Positions 17,109 to 25,381 of a stretch of 64,000 nucleotides of DNA are shown in pieces. Under the pieces are notes generated by a model, which saw only the letters and a program-made list of their open reading frames with translations, was not told where the DNA came from and did not search any database. Source of the DNA: Bacteroidota bacterium (lineage in GTDB: Bacteria > Bacteroidota > Bacteroidia > Bacteroidales > F082); assembly GCA_014382445.1 (NCBI GenBank), contig JACNJS010000021.1:1-64000 (forward strand). The letters are read 5' to 3'. The number at the start of each line of letters is the position of its first letter. The first letter of the stretch is position 1. Made by a program: the position numbers and the translations under genes.

Positions 17109-18407
17109 TTATGGAATGACTGTTATAATCGAAAATTCATAATGTTCACTTGGCTTTATTACCTTAAAAACAGCATATGCAGTTTTTGTATTTCCTTCTT
17201 CATCAATATCGCAGTTTCCACTTGCACCGGTATAATTAACGCCGCCCATTTGACAGTTGCTTTTCATTAAGCTCCATCCCATTTCAGGTGACACCTCTGT
17301 ATTCCCGCCACTATCGTTAGAAACTGGTCGTATAAAATCATTAAGCATTTCCCTGAAAGTAGTCAGATCGGATATGCCGGTTTCTTGTAAGGTTTTCTCA
17401 ATGGCTAACGCATAGAGATATCCTATATCATAAAATTGAGCATTATAGGATGCAACCTGTTGTTCATACTTTTCCCATAATTTGGTTTGAAAATAAATAA
17501 AGGCATTACTTGTCGTATCTGCTGAAGGGAATGCTCCGAAATTTTTAGGATGCCCGTTAATCTCACCTACCATATAATGAACAGGAGCCTGAAAAAGTTC
17601 ATTTGTATAGAGCCCATCACAAAGTATAAAAGTAAGGCTGTCTAGTACATTATTACGATTCATTTCCGTCAGTCTGGTAAAAAAAGTAATAAAGGCTGTT
17701 GGGTTCAACATCGAAACGAATACTGCATCTGGATTTCCCGAAAGTAATTGATCTATTTTTGTTAAATAATCTGGGTCATCTGAAGAAAAGTTAACAAGAG
17801 TTTCTGAACCACTTCCAAATGCTTCTTGAAATGATTGCCCCAGATCAATAGAATAGGCGTCCCCCTCTTCAACGGCAATGGCTACATTTGCCAAATCATA
17901 AAGCACGGCTTGAGCAGAGAGCACATTCGCTTCGAATCCATCAGGCGGACAAAGGCGCTGAAAATAATCGGATATTCCTGTTAATTGTTTTGAGGTTGCA
18001 GCACCAGAAATTGTAGGAAAATAATCGGGAATACTTATATTTTCAACAATACCCAATGAAGAAGATGAAAAACAACTCACGAATCCAACCAGGTTTTTGC
18101 TTTGGTCAATTATTTCCTGACCTGCGGCAGCGGCAGCAATTCTTCGGTCGTTTCCTTCCGAACTTTTTATAACAAGATTTATCTTATAATTTTCGCCAAT
18201 CCAACCATTCTCATTTATCTCATCAATGGCCATTTCTAACGCATTTTGGCGTAATAAGCCTTTTTCCATATCAAGTGGCAAGATAACACCCAGGCTTATA
18301 TTAATGGGAGTAATTACAACAGGATCATCATTTTTGCATGACATAAAGCCAATGATAATAAATAATATTAGTGCTGATAGTAATGGGATAACAATTGATT
18401 TTTTCAT
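17109..18407 (-). CDS. Periplasmic branched-chain-amino-acid-type substrate-binding lipoprotein
   Basis: The 432-residue product has a lipoprotein signal (FMSCKNDD, Cys about 24). Next comes a type I periplasmic-binding fold of the LivJ/AmiC class: ISLGVILPLDMEKGLLRQNALEMAIDEINE, then FVSCFSSSSLGIVE and FPTISGAATSKQL. Such proteins bind amino acids, amides or similar small ligands. No permease or ATPase subunit of an ABC transporter is adjacent, so it is an orphan receptor in this neighbourhood. It lies alone on the minus strand between the DUF1295 gene and a degraded copy of that gene's beginning. Ligand and partner are unknown. Confidence 0.85.
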   Translation of the reverse strand: MKKSIVIPLLSALILFIIIGFMSCKNDDPVVITPINISLGVILPLDMEKGLLRQNALEMAIDEINENGWIGENYKINLVIKSSEGNDRRIAAAAAGQEIIDQSKNLVGFVSCFSSSSLGIVENISIPDYFPTISGAATSKQLTGISDYFQRLCPPDGFEANVLSAQAVLYDLANVAIAVEEGDAYSIDLGQSFQEAFGSGSETLVNFSSDDPDYLTKIDQLLSGNPDAVFVSMLNPTAFITFFTRLTEMNRNNVLDSLTFILCDGLYTNELFQAPVHYMVGEINGHPKNFGAFPSADTTSNAFIYFQTKLWEKYEQQVASYNAQFYDIGYLYALAIEKTLQETGISDLTTFREMLNDFIRPVSNDSGGNTEVSPEMGWSLMKSNCQMGGVNYTGASGNCDIDEEGNTKTAYAVFKVIKPSEHYEFSIITVIP

Positions 18408-18502
18408 AGCTATTGTTTTTGGTTCATTATCAATGATCTTGTAAAATTATTACATTTAAAAGTAGAATACAAGAATTTTTCAGTAAAACACTTCCATCCT
18501 TC

Positions 18503-18655
18503 TAATTTAATTCTCACCACAATAATTAGAAATGCCAATCTAATTAACAATGAAACTGAAAGTAAAAGACCTGCTCAATATCTTGGTAAAATATTTAATT
18601 GCATTGTTTGCAGTCATACTATCATGAAAATATACACCTATTGCAAATATATTGG
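18503..18655 (+). pseudogene. Degraded duplicate of the leader and 5' end of the DUF1295 gene
   Basis: This stretch aligns with about 16136-16288. Over about 143 positions I count roughly 17 mismatches, near 88% identity, including the non-coding bases before the ATG. The copied frame reads MKLKVKDLLNILVKYLIAL, then a TGA at codon 26 where the original has TTA. Homology ends abruptly after the codons for YTPIANIL. It is therefore a pseudogene fragment left by a segmental duplication and later deletion. Its ATG is at 18550. Confidence 0.8.
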
Positions 18656-18991
18656 TGCAATTTTGGGATTTAAAATTAGTCTTAGTTTTTTATCGCTTCC
18701 TCTTATTGGAATAAGTTCTTTTTATAGTGATATATTTTCAATTAGTGAAAGGATTGGTGATTTTATTATCAATGTGAGTGAGGCCATTGAAGAATATCAG
18801 AAAACCGAATAGCAAGGCAATTATTTAGGACTGCAAACATATAAACAAACCTAAAACTATTTATCTTGCTGATACACTGATATATAAACAAGTTGACCAT
18901 TCTTGGGGTACATTAAAATTGATAATACATTTTGCAGAATATTTTTTCAATTTGAATTGTCAATGGCTTATGATTCGAAAAAAAAGATAAA
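18656..18991. other. Gene-poor stretch after the DUF1295 relic
   Basis: No supported gene. A 62-codon frame (18624-18812) starts inside the relic in another phase; its tail is a plausible hydrophobic-plus-charged peptide but nothing supports expression. The rest is AT-rich and shows no clear hairpin. Confidence 0.5.
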
Positions 18992-19024
18992 TTGTAAATC
19001 CCTGAAAATAAATGCATACCTTTG
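18992..19024 (+). promoter_or_regulatory. Promoter of the RRM / cold-shock operon
   Basis: TTG at 18992-18994 and TACCTTTG at 19017-19024 fit the Bacteroidetes -33/-7 pattern, with spacing of 22 bases. Transcription would begin near 19031, leaving a leader of about 110 bases before the ATG at 19142. Long leaders are typical of cold-shock genes. Confidence 0.55.
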
Positions 19025-19141
19025 CAAAAAATTTCAAGTTTGAAAATTTGCGCTTTAATTTACTAATTCTCCTTCCATTATTAGTTATCATTGTTCTCTT
19101 TTTTAAACCTGAATTTTATAAACAATTTAAAAGTAGAAACT

Positions 19142-19393
19142 ATGAATATTTATGTAGGAAACCTTGATTTCAAGGTAGATGAAAGTGATTTAGAGACTTT
19201 ATTTGAAGAGCATGGAACTGTAAGTTCAGCAAAAGTGATCGTCGACAAATTCAGTGGCAGAAGTAAGGGCTTTGGGTTTATCACAATGGACAACCAGGAT
19301 GAGGCTAGCAATGCAATTAAAGAATTAAACGGTACCTTATTAAAAGATCGTGAAATAGTTGTTAATGAGGCAAAACCTAAGAGAGAATTTTAA
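19142..19393 (+). CDS. RRM-type RNA-binding protein
   Basis: The 83-residue product is a single RNA-recognition motif. RNP2 is IYVGNL (residues 3-8) and RNP1 is KGFGFITM (42-49), with the aromatic residues needed for RNA stacking. The ATG at 19142 is preferred because the family begins with MNIYVGNL; upstream residues of the open frame are unrelated. Small RRM proteins of Bacteroidetes bind single-stranded RNA and have been implicated as post-transcriptional regulators in organisms without Hfq. It is the first gene of an operon with two cold-shock-domain genes 19 and 223 bases downstream, so a role at low temperature or in RNA folding is likely. Confidence 0.93.
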   Translation: MNIYVGNLDFKVDESDLETLFEEHGTVSSAKVIVDKFSGRSKGFGFITMDNQDEASNAIKELNGTLLKDREIVVNEAKPKREF

Positions 19394-19412
19394 TATTTAA
19401 GAGAATATTTTA

Positions 19413-19613
19413 TTGATAGTAGGAAAAGTAAAATGGTACAATAATGTTAAAGGATTCGGCTTTATTGAGTCGGAAACTGGCGATGATATTTTTGTTCACC
19501 GAACTAGTTTGGCAAGCCCTTATAAAGGACTTCAGGCTGAAGAGGAAGTTACTTTCGAAATCAAACAGGGCGAAAAGGGCCTGGTTGCTATTAACGTTTC
19601 ATCAGTAAATTAA
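19413..19613 (+). CDS. CspA-family cold-shock protein (TTG start)
   Basis: The 66-residue product is a minimal cold-shock domain. RNP1 is KGFGFI (13-18) and RNP2 is DIFVHR (25-30). It binds single-stranded nucleic acid and melts RNA structure. The only usable initiation codon is TTG at 19413: an in-frame TAA lies at 19398-19400 and no ATG or GTG precedes the conserved GKVKWYN. It is the middle gene of the RRM/cold-shock operon, 19 bases after the RRM gene and 3 bases before the next. Confidence 0.9.
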   Translation: MIVGKVKWYNNVKGFGFIESETGDDIFVHRTSLASPYKGLQAEEEVTFEIKQGEKGLVAINVSSVN

Positions 19614-19616
19614 ATT

Positions 19617-20069
19617 ATGGGTAGATCACAAGAAACATTTAACAAAAAGGAAGTAAGAAATAAAAAAGAGAAAAAGAGAAAAGAAAAAGAGAAAAAGAGG
19701 CTGGCCAGGAAAGAAAATGATAAAACAACCAGCCCTGATGACATGATCGCTTATGTAGACGAAAATGGCATGCTCTCTTCAACACCTCCTGATCCTAACA
19801 AAAAGAAGGTTGTTAAAGCAGAAAATATTGACCTTGCTATGCCTAAACGCGACTCTGGTCAAAATGCTGATCCCATCAGAAAAGGAATTGTAACATTTTT
19901 TAATGATTCGAAAGGATATGGATTTATAAGGGATTTGGAAACACAAGAAAGTGTTTTTGTACATGCAAACAGCTTAACAGAAGAAATAAGTGAGGATAAT
20001 GTTGTAACCTTTGAAATAGTGTTGGGACCAAAGGGTGCCTCTGCAACACAAGTAAAACTTTTTAAGTAG
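19617..20069 (+). CDS. Cold-shock-domain protein with a highly basic N-terminal extension
   Basis: The 150-residue product begins with a Lys/Glu/Arg-rich extension (residues about 10-35, dominated by KKE/KEK repeats). A disordered acidic-to-neutral linker follows (36-85), then a C-terminal cold-shock domain with KGYGFI (99-104) and SVFVHA (112-117). This architecture is common in Bacteroidetes. The basic tail probably adds RNA or ribosome affinity. It is the last gene of the operon, followed by a possible small RNA. Confidence 0.9.
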   Translation: MGRSQETFNKKEVRNKKEKKRKEKEKKRLARKENDKTTSPDDMIAYVDENGMLSSTPPDPNKKKVVKAENIDLAMPKRDSGQNADPIRKGIVTFFNDSKGYGFIRDLETQESVFVHANSLTEEISEDNVVTFEIVLGPKGASATQVKLFK

Positions 20070-20124
20070 ATTACGTTAGTACAATAATTAATATTAACTT
20101 AACATAAGAAACCACTATTGATTA

Positions 20125-20256
20125 TATTTTTGCATCATAAAACAAAGAAAAAAATTTCTTTGCAGAATTGGAGCGGCAATTGCCAAGTTAAAGTATATCG
20201 TCGCCAACTATAATTGAAATTTGAAGTCAAAACCTGTTTTCTATCAGGTTTTTTTT
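20125..20256 (+). ncRNA. Candidate small RNA downstream of the cold-shock operon
   Basis: A consensus -7 box TATTTTTG at 20125-20132 is followed by about 115 bases without an open frame and then a strong terminator at 20229-20256. Inside are two self-complementary segments: AAAGAAA/TTTCTTT around 20144-20162 and the palindrome GGCAATTGCC. No -33 element is clear, so an alternative is that this is just the 3' untranslated region of the operon. Confidence 0.35.
20229..20256 (+). terminator. Rho-independent terminator
   Basis: AAAACCTG (20229-20236) pairs with CAGGTTTT (20245-20252) across an eight-base loop, followed by further T residues. It ends the cold-shock transcription unit or the candidate small RNA. 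Confidence 0.8.
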
Positions 20257-20304
20257 ATAGGAGAATAGATGCTATTTCTAAACTCTTCTGGGTTTCCAGG
20301 CGAG

Positions 20305-21204
20305 TTATTTATTCTCATCAATATTGTAACTTTTCCACCGACGTTCCTCTCGCACAAGCAACAAATCAAATTTATTAGGCTGCAATATGTTTATATCTAT
20401 TTGCTGCTTTTTTATTGGATGTAAAAACCGGAGTCCCACAGCCGATAAAAACAAACCTTTCCCTCTTAATAAGGGGCCACTACCATAGTGTTGGTCACCT
20501 ACAATGGGAAATCCAATTTCTGCCATATGAATGCGTAATTGGTGTGTACGGCCTGTGAGCGGAAATAAATCAACCAGCGATAACCATTGAGTTTTTAAAG
20601 AATGACAACGACTTACAACCTTATACTTAGTATAAGCTTCTTGTCCGTTAATGGCAGTGTTTATTTCACCTGAATCCGGAGGTTTACCTGCCACTATTGC
20701 CCGATACCGTTTCTTCACTTCACGTTTTTCGAGCCGTTGCCCTAATGTCATAACGGCTAATGCTGTTTTGGCTACCAGTAGTAATCCTGAAGTTGGTACA
20801 TCAAGTCGGTGCACCGGACGTGGCCATTTTAAAGCATCGGACTCCTTGGACGGATTGATGTTAGTCATCAGAGCATTTTGGATGGTGTAATATTTATTTC
20901 CGCTAACTTCAATCCCCGCCGGCTTATTAATAATAGCAAGGTGTTCGTCTTCAAATACTACTTCAAGTTTATAAACAAGGGGTTTTGGAGGTTTGAGCTC
21001 TAAATCTATTAAAGTAATTTCTTGCCCTTCTTCCACCCAATTACTCTGATGTCCGGGTTGATTATTTACTAACAATTCTCCCCTTTTGATGACTTTTTTC
21101 ATGCTTGCACGTGATGGAACAGTTGTAAAAACTTCCAGTGCATAATCCAGCAAACGTAGTCTGGCTATTTTTTTCGAGACAGTATGATGTTGAATAATTA
21201 GCAC
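20305..21204 (-). CDS. RluA-family pseudouridine synthase
   Basis: The 299-residue product has an N-terminal S4-like segment (SRASMKKVIKRGELLVNN). The RluA catalytic domain follows with VHRLDVPTSGLLLVAK, in which the aspartate is catalytic, and GRTHQLRIHMAEIGFPIVGD. It would isomerise uridine in rRNA or tRNA; which site cannot be told. The start is a GTG at 21204, since no ATG occurs before the conserved S4 residues. It lies 36 bases downstream of tadA on the same strand and is probably in that operon, which would group two RNA-modifying enzymes. Confidence 0.9.
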   Translation of the reverse strand: MLIIQHHTVSKKIARLRLLDYALEVFTTVPSRASMKKVIKRGELLVNNQPGHQSNWVEEGQEITLIDLELKPPKPLVYKLEVVFEDEHLAIINKPAGIEVSGNKYYTIQNALMTNINPSKESDALKWPRPVHRLDVPTSGLLLVAKTALAVMTLGQRLEKREVKKRYRAIVAGKPPDSGEINTAINGQEAYTKYKVVSRCHSLKTQWLSLVDLFPLTGRTHQLRIHMAEIGFPIVGDQHYGSGPLLRGKGLFLSAVGLRFLHPIKKQQIDINILQPNKFDLLLVREERRWKSYNIDENK

Positions 21205-21240
21205 AAGGTTTAAATTTTATATCTATCTTTATTGTGCTTG

Positions 21241-21696
21241 TTATTTCTTGAGATTTCTTTTTTTCAAGAAAAAAGTCGTTAATAAACGGCCGCACTCCTC
21301 TTCCATCACTCCTCCTGTAATATTTGTTTCAGAATGAAGAACCGAATCACCAATTTTGGAATATCCACGTTTAGGGTCGTATGCACCAAAAACAATTCTG
21401 CCAATTTGTGTCCAATACGAAGCTCCGGCACACATCATGCACGGTTCCAGAGTAACATAAAGAGTACAATCACCAAGATATTTCCCTCCAATAAAATCGG
21501 CGGCGGATGTAAAAGCCTGCATTTCAGCGTGTGCTGTTACATCGTTCAGCGTTTCGGTTAAGTTGTGAGCTCTGGCAACAATCTGGTTATTACAAGCAAT
21601 TATTGCACCTACAGGAACCTCATCTCTTTCAAAAGCGGTTAAGGCTTCTTTGAGGGCTTCCTTCATAAAATATTCGTCGGAAAAAGTAGTTAGCAT
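21241..21696 (-). CDS. tadA: tRNA-specific adenosine deaminase
   Basis: The 151-residue product is a cytidine-deaminase-fold enzyme with the zinc signature HAE (H56, E58) and PCMMC (C86, C89). VPVGAII and the C-terminal basic tail are typical of TadA. It converts A34 to inosine in tRNA-Arg(ACG). A guanine-deaminase or generic nucleoside-deaminase role is less likely, given the TadA-like length. The ATG overlaps the end of the upstream symporter gene by 7 bases, so the two are translationally coupled. Confidence 0.88.
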   Translation of the reverse strand: MLTTFSDEYFMKEALKEALTAFERDEVPVGAIIACNNQIVARAHNLTETLNDVTAHAEMQAFTSAADFIGGKYLGDCTLYVTLEPCMMCAGASYWTQIGRIVFGAYDPKRGYSKIGDSVLHSETNITGGVMEEECGRLLTTFFLKKRNLKK

Positions 21697-23105
21697 GGTT
21701 GCTTTTTTCTAAAAAAAGTTATGCCAATTATCAAAACAATTGCTGCTATAATAAAGGCAGGAATAAATGATGATTTAGCTGAAAACTGTTCGGGATATAA
21801 TATACCCCATGTAAACAAAATAATATTAACAATAAAACCCGATAATATGCTTGCTAATGCCGCTTTACGATGCTTAAAAGCATTTTTTGAAACTAATGCA
21901 AATAACGTTATAGGAACAAAAAGGGCTATTGTTGAAATTCCAACAACCATCAGGTCTACAATATATGGGAAAACCAATGATACAAACAATGCAATTATTC
22001 CAAAACCAACAGTTGTAAATCTAATCATTGAATACATTATAGTCTCTCCTTTTGGTTTACCCCATCCTGCAAAATCTTTAACGGCAGATATTGATATAAT
22101 ATTCAAAAAGCTATCACCCGACGACATAAGTGCCGAAAGTAAACCAACAATCGCAAAACCAAAAATGAACCCGCTGCTATGCCTGTCGATAAAAATATAA
22201 GCTACATCTTTTGGGTCTAACGATTCGTTAGATATAATTCGAATTGCTATTCCTACAGCAGGAAAAATAATATAAAAAGGCAGCATTCCCAGGCCTGAAA
22301 TTATACTAACTCTCCGTGCTGTTTTCTCATTTTTAGCGGCCAAAATACGCTGCCAGATGTCCATCCGCACTAAAACCGACCATGAGAGAAAAAGTGGCAA
22401 CGCAACTAAAAATATCCATCCATAATACGAGCCATTAAGCATATTTGCAGGCAATTCTTCCAGTCGGTTAAACATGTCAGTATCATCAACAATACCCGGA
22501 ATAAAAATTAATATTATCATAATTATAATTGCAACAAACTGGATCATGTCTGTTATAATTACTCCCGAAAGTCCTGCAATAGCAGTATAAAGGATAACAA
22601 TAACGGCCGAAATAATGGCAGCAGTTGTATAGCCAATATCAAATGCAAATTTCAGCAAACTTGCCATTGCCACAAACTGTGCTGCAAGTAAAAAAAAGAA
22701 GATAAATATATTTACACCACTTACTGTTGCTGAGAAAACTTTAGTGAATCCAGGATTATCACTTGATGTATAATTGTGGTTTAGAAAGTGAGGCAAGCTG
22801 TATATTTTCTTTTCTGCACCAAAGGTTCTTATCTTTCCTGCAAAAAAGAACATTATCATAAAACCTATTACATAGGCTATGCCAATGCCAACCGCAGCTA
22901 ACCCCGACTCGTAACCCATTGCCATTAAACCTATCGATGTTCCTCCGCCAACAAAGGTTGCAAGTACTGTAAACACAAGCGGAAGGGTTCGGGTATTACG
23001 GTTATTTACCAGATATTGCTCTAAGTCGGAAGTTTTAATGTGACGTAATGATAATACAATTACGACGAGCAAATAAAGTACAATCCAAAATATTAACCAG
23101 TTCAT
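21690..23105 (-). CDS. Sodium:solute symporter family transporter
   Basis: The 471-residue product has about 13 hydrophobic segments and the SSS-family features: an early GGGTSIGLMAMGYESGLA region, an ITDMIQFVAIIIM helix, and LLSALMSSGDSFLNI near TM8 corresponding to the sodium-binding segment. It imports an unknown organic solute with sodium. The ATG at 23105 is chosen; the frame extends to a TTG at 23123 with no supporting residues. It is the first gene of a minus-strand unit with tadA and the RluA-type gene. Confidence 0.9.
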   Translation of the reverse strand: MNWLIFWIVLYLLVVIVLSLRHIKTSDLEQYLVNNRNTRTLPLVFTVLATFVGGGTSIGLMAMGYESGLAAVGIGIAYVIGFMIMFFFAGKIRTFGAEKKIYSLPHFLNHNYTSSDNPGFTKVFSATVSGVNIFIFFFLLAAQFVAMASLLKFAFDIGYTTAAIISAVIVILYTAIAGLSGVIITDMIQFVAIIIMIILIFIPGIVDDTDMFNRLEELPANMLNGSYYGWIFLVALPLFLSWSVLVRMDIWQRILAAKNEKTARRVSIISGLGMLPFYIIFPAVGIAIRIISNESLDPKDVAYIFIDRHSSGFIFGFAIVGLLSALMSSGDSFLNIISISAVKDFAGWGKPKGETIMYSMIRFTTVGFGIIALFVSLVFPYIVDLMVVGISTIALFVPITLFALVSKNAFKHRKAALASILSGFIVNIILFTWGILYPEQFSAKSSFIPAFIIAAIVLIIGITFFRKKQPC

Positions 23106-23180
23106 ATTATCAATTCTTATCAATTATAATTGGTTAAAATTCTATTCAAAAATAGAATATTTAATTCAATGCCAAATTGG

Positions 23181-24122
23181 TTACAGCAGGAAGTCAATAT
23201 TTCTTCTCAAACACTGATATCCGGTGCGCTTAATGGCAGAGTCATTAAAAAGTGTGTTAAACTGCTGGTTATCCAATTTTTCCCAATGTGTTTTAGTCAT
23301 GCTCTTAAGATTTACACTTGGTTCGAATAAGGGTTCTTTGTGAGGTGAAGAAAACCTGTTCCATGGACAAACATCCTGACAGATATCGCAACCAAAAATC
23401 CAGTGGTTAAATTTTCCCCTCAGCTTAGCAGGAATGGAAGCACCTTTATATTCAATTGTTAAATATGAAATGCAGTTACGTGCATCTACATAGTTTTCTT
23501 TTATAGCATTAGTAGGGCAGTCATCAATACATTGGGTACATGAACCACAATAACTTTTGGGGTCAATATTGTCTTTATAATGAAGCTCAAGATCGATTAT
23601 TATATGTCCGATAAAGAAAAAGGACCCCCCTTCTTTATTAATCAGGAGCGTGTTTTTGCCAATAAAACCTAATCCACTTTTGTGTGCCCATGCACGATCA
23701 AGTACCGGTGCGGAATCGACAAATACACGTGCATTACATTTCCCCATTTTTTCTTCAATAATATTTAACAGCTTATTTAGCTTTTCCTTAATAATAAAAT
23801 GGTAGTCTTTGCCATATGCATATTTTGAAATATGATAATTGTCGGTTGAGGATAGTTTATGGCCAGGATAATAATTGTAAAGAACTGTTATTACTGATTT
23901 AGCATTGTCAACAAGAAGTTCAGGGTTATAGCGTTTTTTCTTATTTCTTTCAAGGTAACTCATTTCACCATGATTACCTTGCGATAACCAATGTTCCATT
24001 TTTGCTGCCTCGTTATCAAGGTATTCAGCCTTAGAAATGCCACAATCAAAAAATCCGATGCCTTTAGCGTTGGTTTTAATAAAATCACTTAAATATTGCT
24101 TATTTAACGATTGTAGTGGCAT
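23181..24122 (-). CDS. queG: Epoxyqueuosine reductase
   Basis: The 313-residue product carries the QueG layout: a cobalamin-binding N-terminal domain with GFFDCGISKAEYL, ARVFVDSAPVLDRAWA and GFIGKNTLLI, then two ferredoxin-type 4Fe-4S motifs, CGSCTQCIDDCP and CDICQDVCPWN. It reduces epoxyqueuosine to queuosine at tRNA position 34. The ATG at 24122 gives a 10-base gap to ruvB and an N-terminus of family length; a longer reading from 24182 would overlap ruvB by 50 bases. It follows ruvB on the same strand and is probably co-transcribed. Confidence 0.93.
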   Translation of the reverse strand: MPLQSLNKQYLSDFIKTNAKGIGFFDCGISKAEYLDNEAAKMEHWLSQGNHGEMSYLERNKKKRYNPELLVDNAKSVITVLYNYYPGHKLSSTDNYHISKYAYGKDYHFIIKEKLNKLLNIIEEKMGKCNARVFVDSAPVLDRAWAHKSGLGFIGKNTLLINKEGGSFFFIGHIIIDLELHYKDNIDPKSYCGSCTQCIDDCPTNAIKENYVDARNCISYLTIEYKGASIPAKLRGKFNHWIFGCDICQDVCPWNRFSSPHKEPLFEPSVNLKSMTKTHWEKLDNQQFNTLFNDSAIKRTGYQCLRRNIDFLL

Positions 24123-24132
24123 TTGTGACCAG

Positions 24133-25155
24133 TCAAAAGAGTTTTCTCTGTTTCGTTTCTTTAGTCTTGCCAAGATGGTCATAAGCTAATTGCGTTGCTT
24201 CCCTACCCCTTGGGGTACGCATTAAATATCCTTCCTGAATAAGGAAAGGCTCATAAACCTCTTCAATTGTATCACTCTCTTCACTAACAGCAGTGGCTAT
24301 TGTTGTAAGCCCCACAGGGCCACCTTTAAATTTATCAATAATAGTGGTTAGTATTCTGTTGTCCATTTCATCCAAGCCGTTTTTGTCAACATTCAGAGAT
24401 TTTAAAGCATATTGTGAAATCTCAACATCAATATTACCATTGCCAACAATTTGTGCGAAGTCACGTACACGGCGCAGTAATAAGTTGGCTATACGAGGAG
24501 TACCCCTGCTTCTTCCCGCAATTTCATTGGCCGCCAGGTCATCAATATTAACTTTTAATATAGTTGCTGAGCGTTTTATAATTAGAGCCAGTGTAGAGGC
24601 ATTATAATATTCAAGTCGTGAGTTAATTCCAAACCTTGAGCGAAGTGGAGCAGTAAGAAGTCCCGACCGTGTTGTAGCTCCAATAAGAGTAAAAGGATTA
24701 AGTTTAATTTGAACAGACCTGGCATTTGGGCCTGTTTCAATCATTATATCAATTTTAAAGTCCTCCATAGCTGAGTATAAGTATTCTTCAACAACAGCAC
24801 TTAAACGGTGGATTTCATCTATAAAAAGAACATCATTATCATTTAGGTTAGTTAGTAGTCCGGCCAGATCTCCCGGCTTATCAAGTACCGGTCCTGATGT
24901 TGAAATTATATTAACACCCAGTTCATTTGCAAGTATATAGGATAATGTTGTTTTACCAAGTCCAGGAGGGCCATGTAACAGAACATGATCCAGAGCATCG
25001 CCACGTTGCTTTGCCGCTTCCACAAATATTTTAAGATTATTAACAATCTTGGGTTGTCCTGTGAAATGATTAAAATATCCAGGTCGAAGAGTGTTTTCAA
25101 ATTCTTTTTCTACGTTGCTTAAACTTGATCCCGATGCGTCAAGATTTTCATTCAT
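24133..25155 (-). CDS. ruvB: Holliday junction branch migration helicase RuvB
   Basis: The 340-residue product is a RuvB AAA+ ATPase. It has Walker [10 protein letters not shown] (62-70), Walker B DEIH (113-116), sensor 1 GATTRSGLL, and a C-terminal winged helix with [17 protein letters not shown]. The hexamer drives branch migration of RuvA-bound Holliday junctions. ruvA and ruvC are not adjacent, as is usual in Bacteroidetes. It is the first gene of a unit with queG. Confidence 0.97.
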   Translation of the reverse strand: MNENLDASGSSLSNVEKEFENTLRPGYFNHFTGQPKIVNNLKIFVEAAKQRGDALDHVLLHGPPGLGKTTLSYILANELGVNIISTSGPVLDKPGDLAGLLTNLNDNDVLFIDEIHRLSAVVEEYLYSAMEDFKIDIMIETGPNARSVQIKLNPFTLIGATTRSGLLTAPLRSRFGINSRLEYYNASTLALIIKRSATILKVNIDDLAANEIAGRSRGTPRIANLLLRRVRDFAQIVGNGNIDVEISQYALKSLNVDKNGLDEMDNRILTTIIDKFKGGPVGLTTIATAVSEESDTIEEVYEPFLIQEGYLMRTPRGREATQLAYDHLGKTKETKQRKLF

Positions 25156-25381
25156 TAATAATAAATTTATTGTAACAAAAATAGATGAAAATCACATAGC
25201 AATTCAACATTTTGGAATGTTCGGGATTCATTTGTTCTTTATGAGCCAATATTTTTGATCAATTTGGTGAAATAAGTTTAATAGTTCTAATAAATTTTTG
25301 TTAAATTAGCAGCGTTGATAAACTGTTGTTATAGATGTATAAAAATACGGTTTGCATATTATCGCGTAAAACCTTACAACA

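Noticed and set aside
18624-18812. 62-codon plus-strand frame starting inside the DUF1295 relic
   Set aside because: It uses a different phase from the relic, starts within it and has no recognised features.
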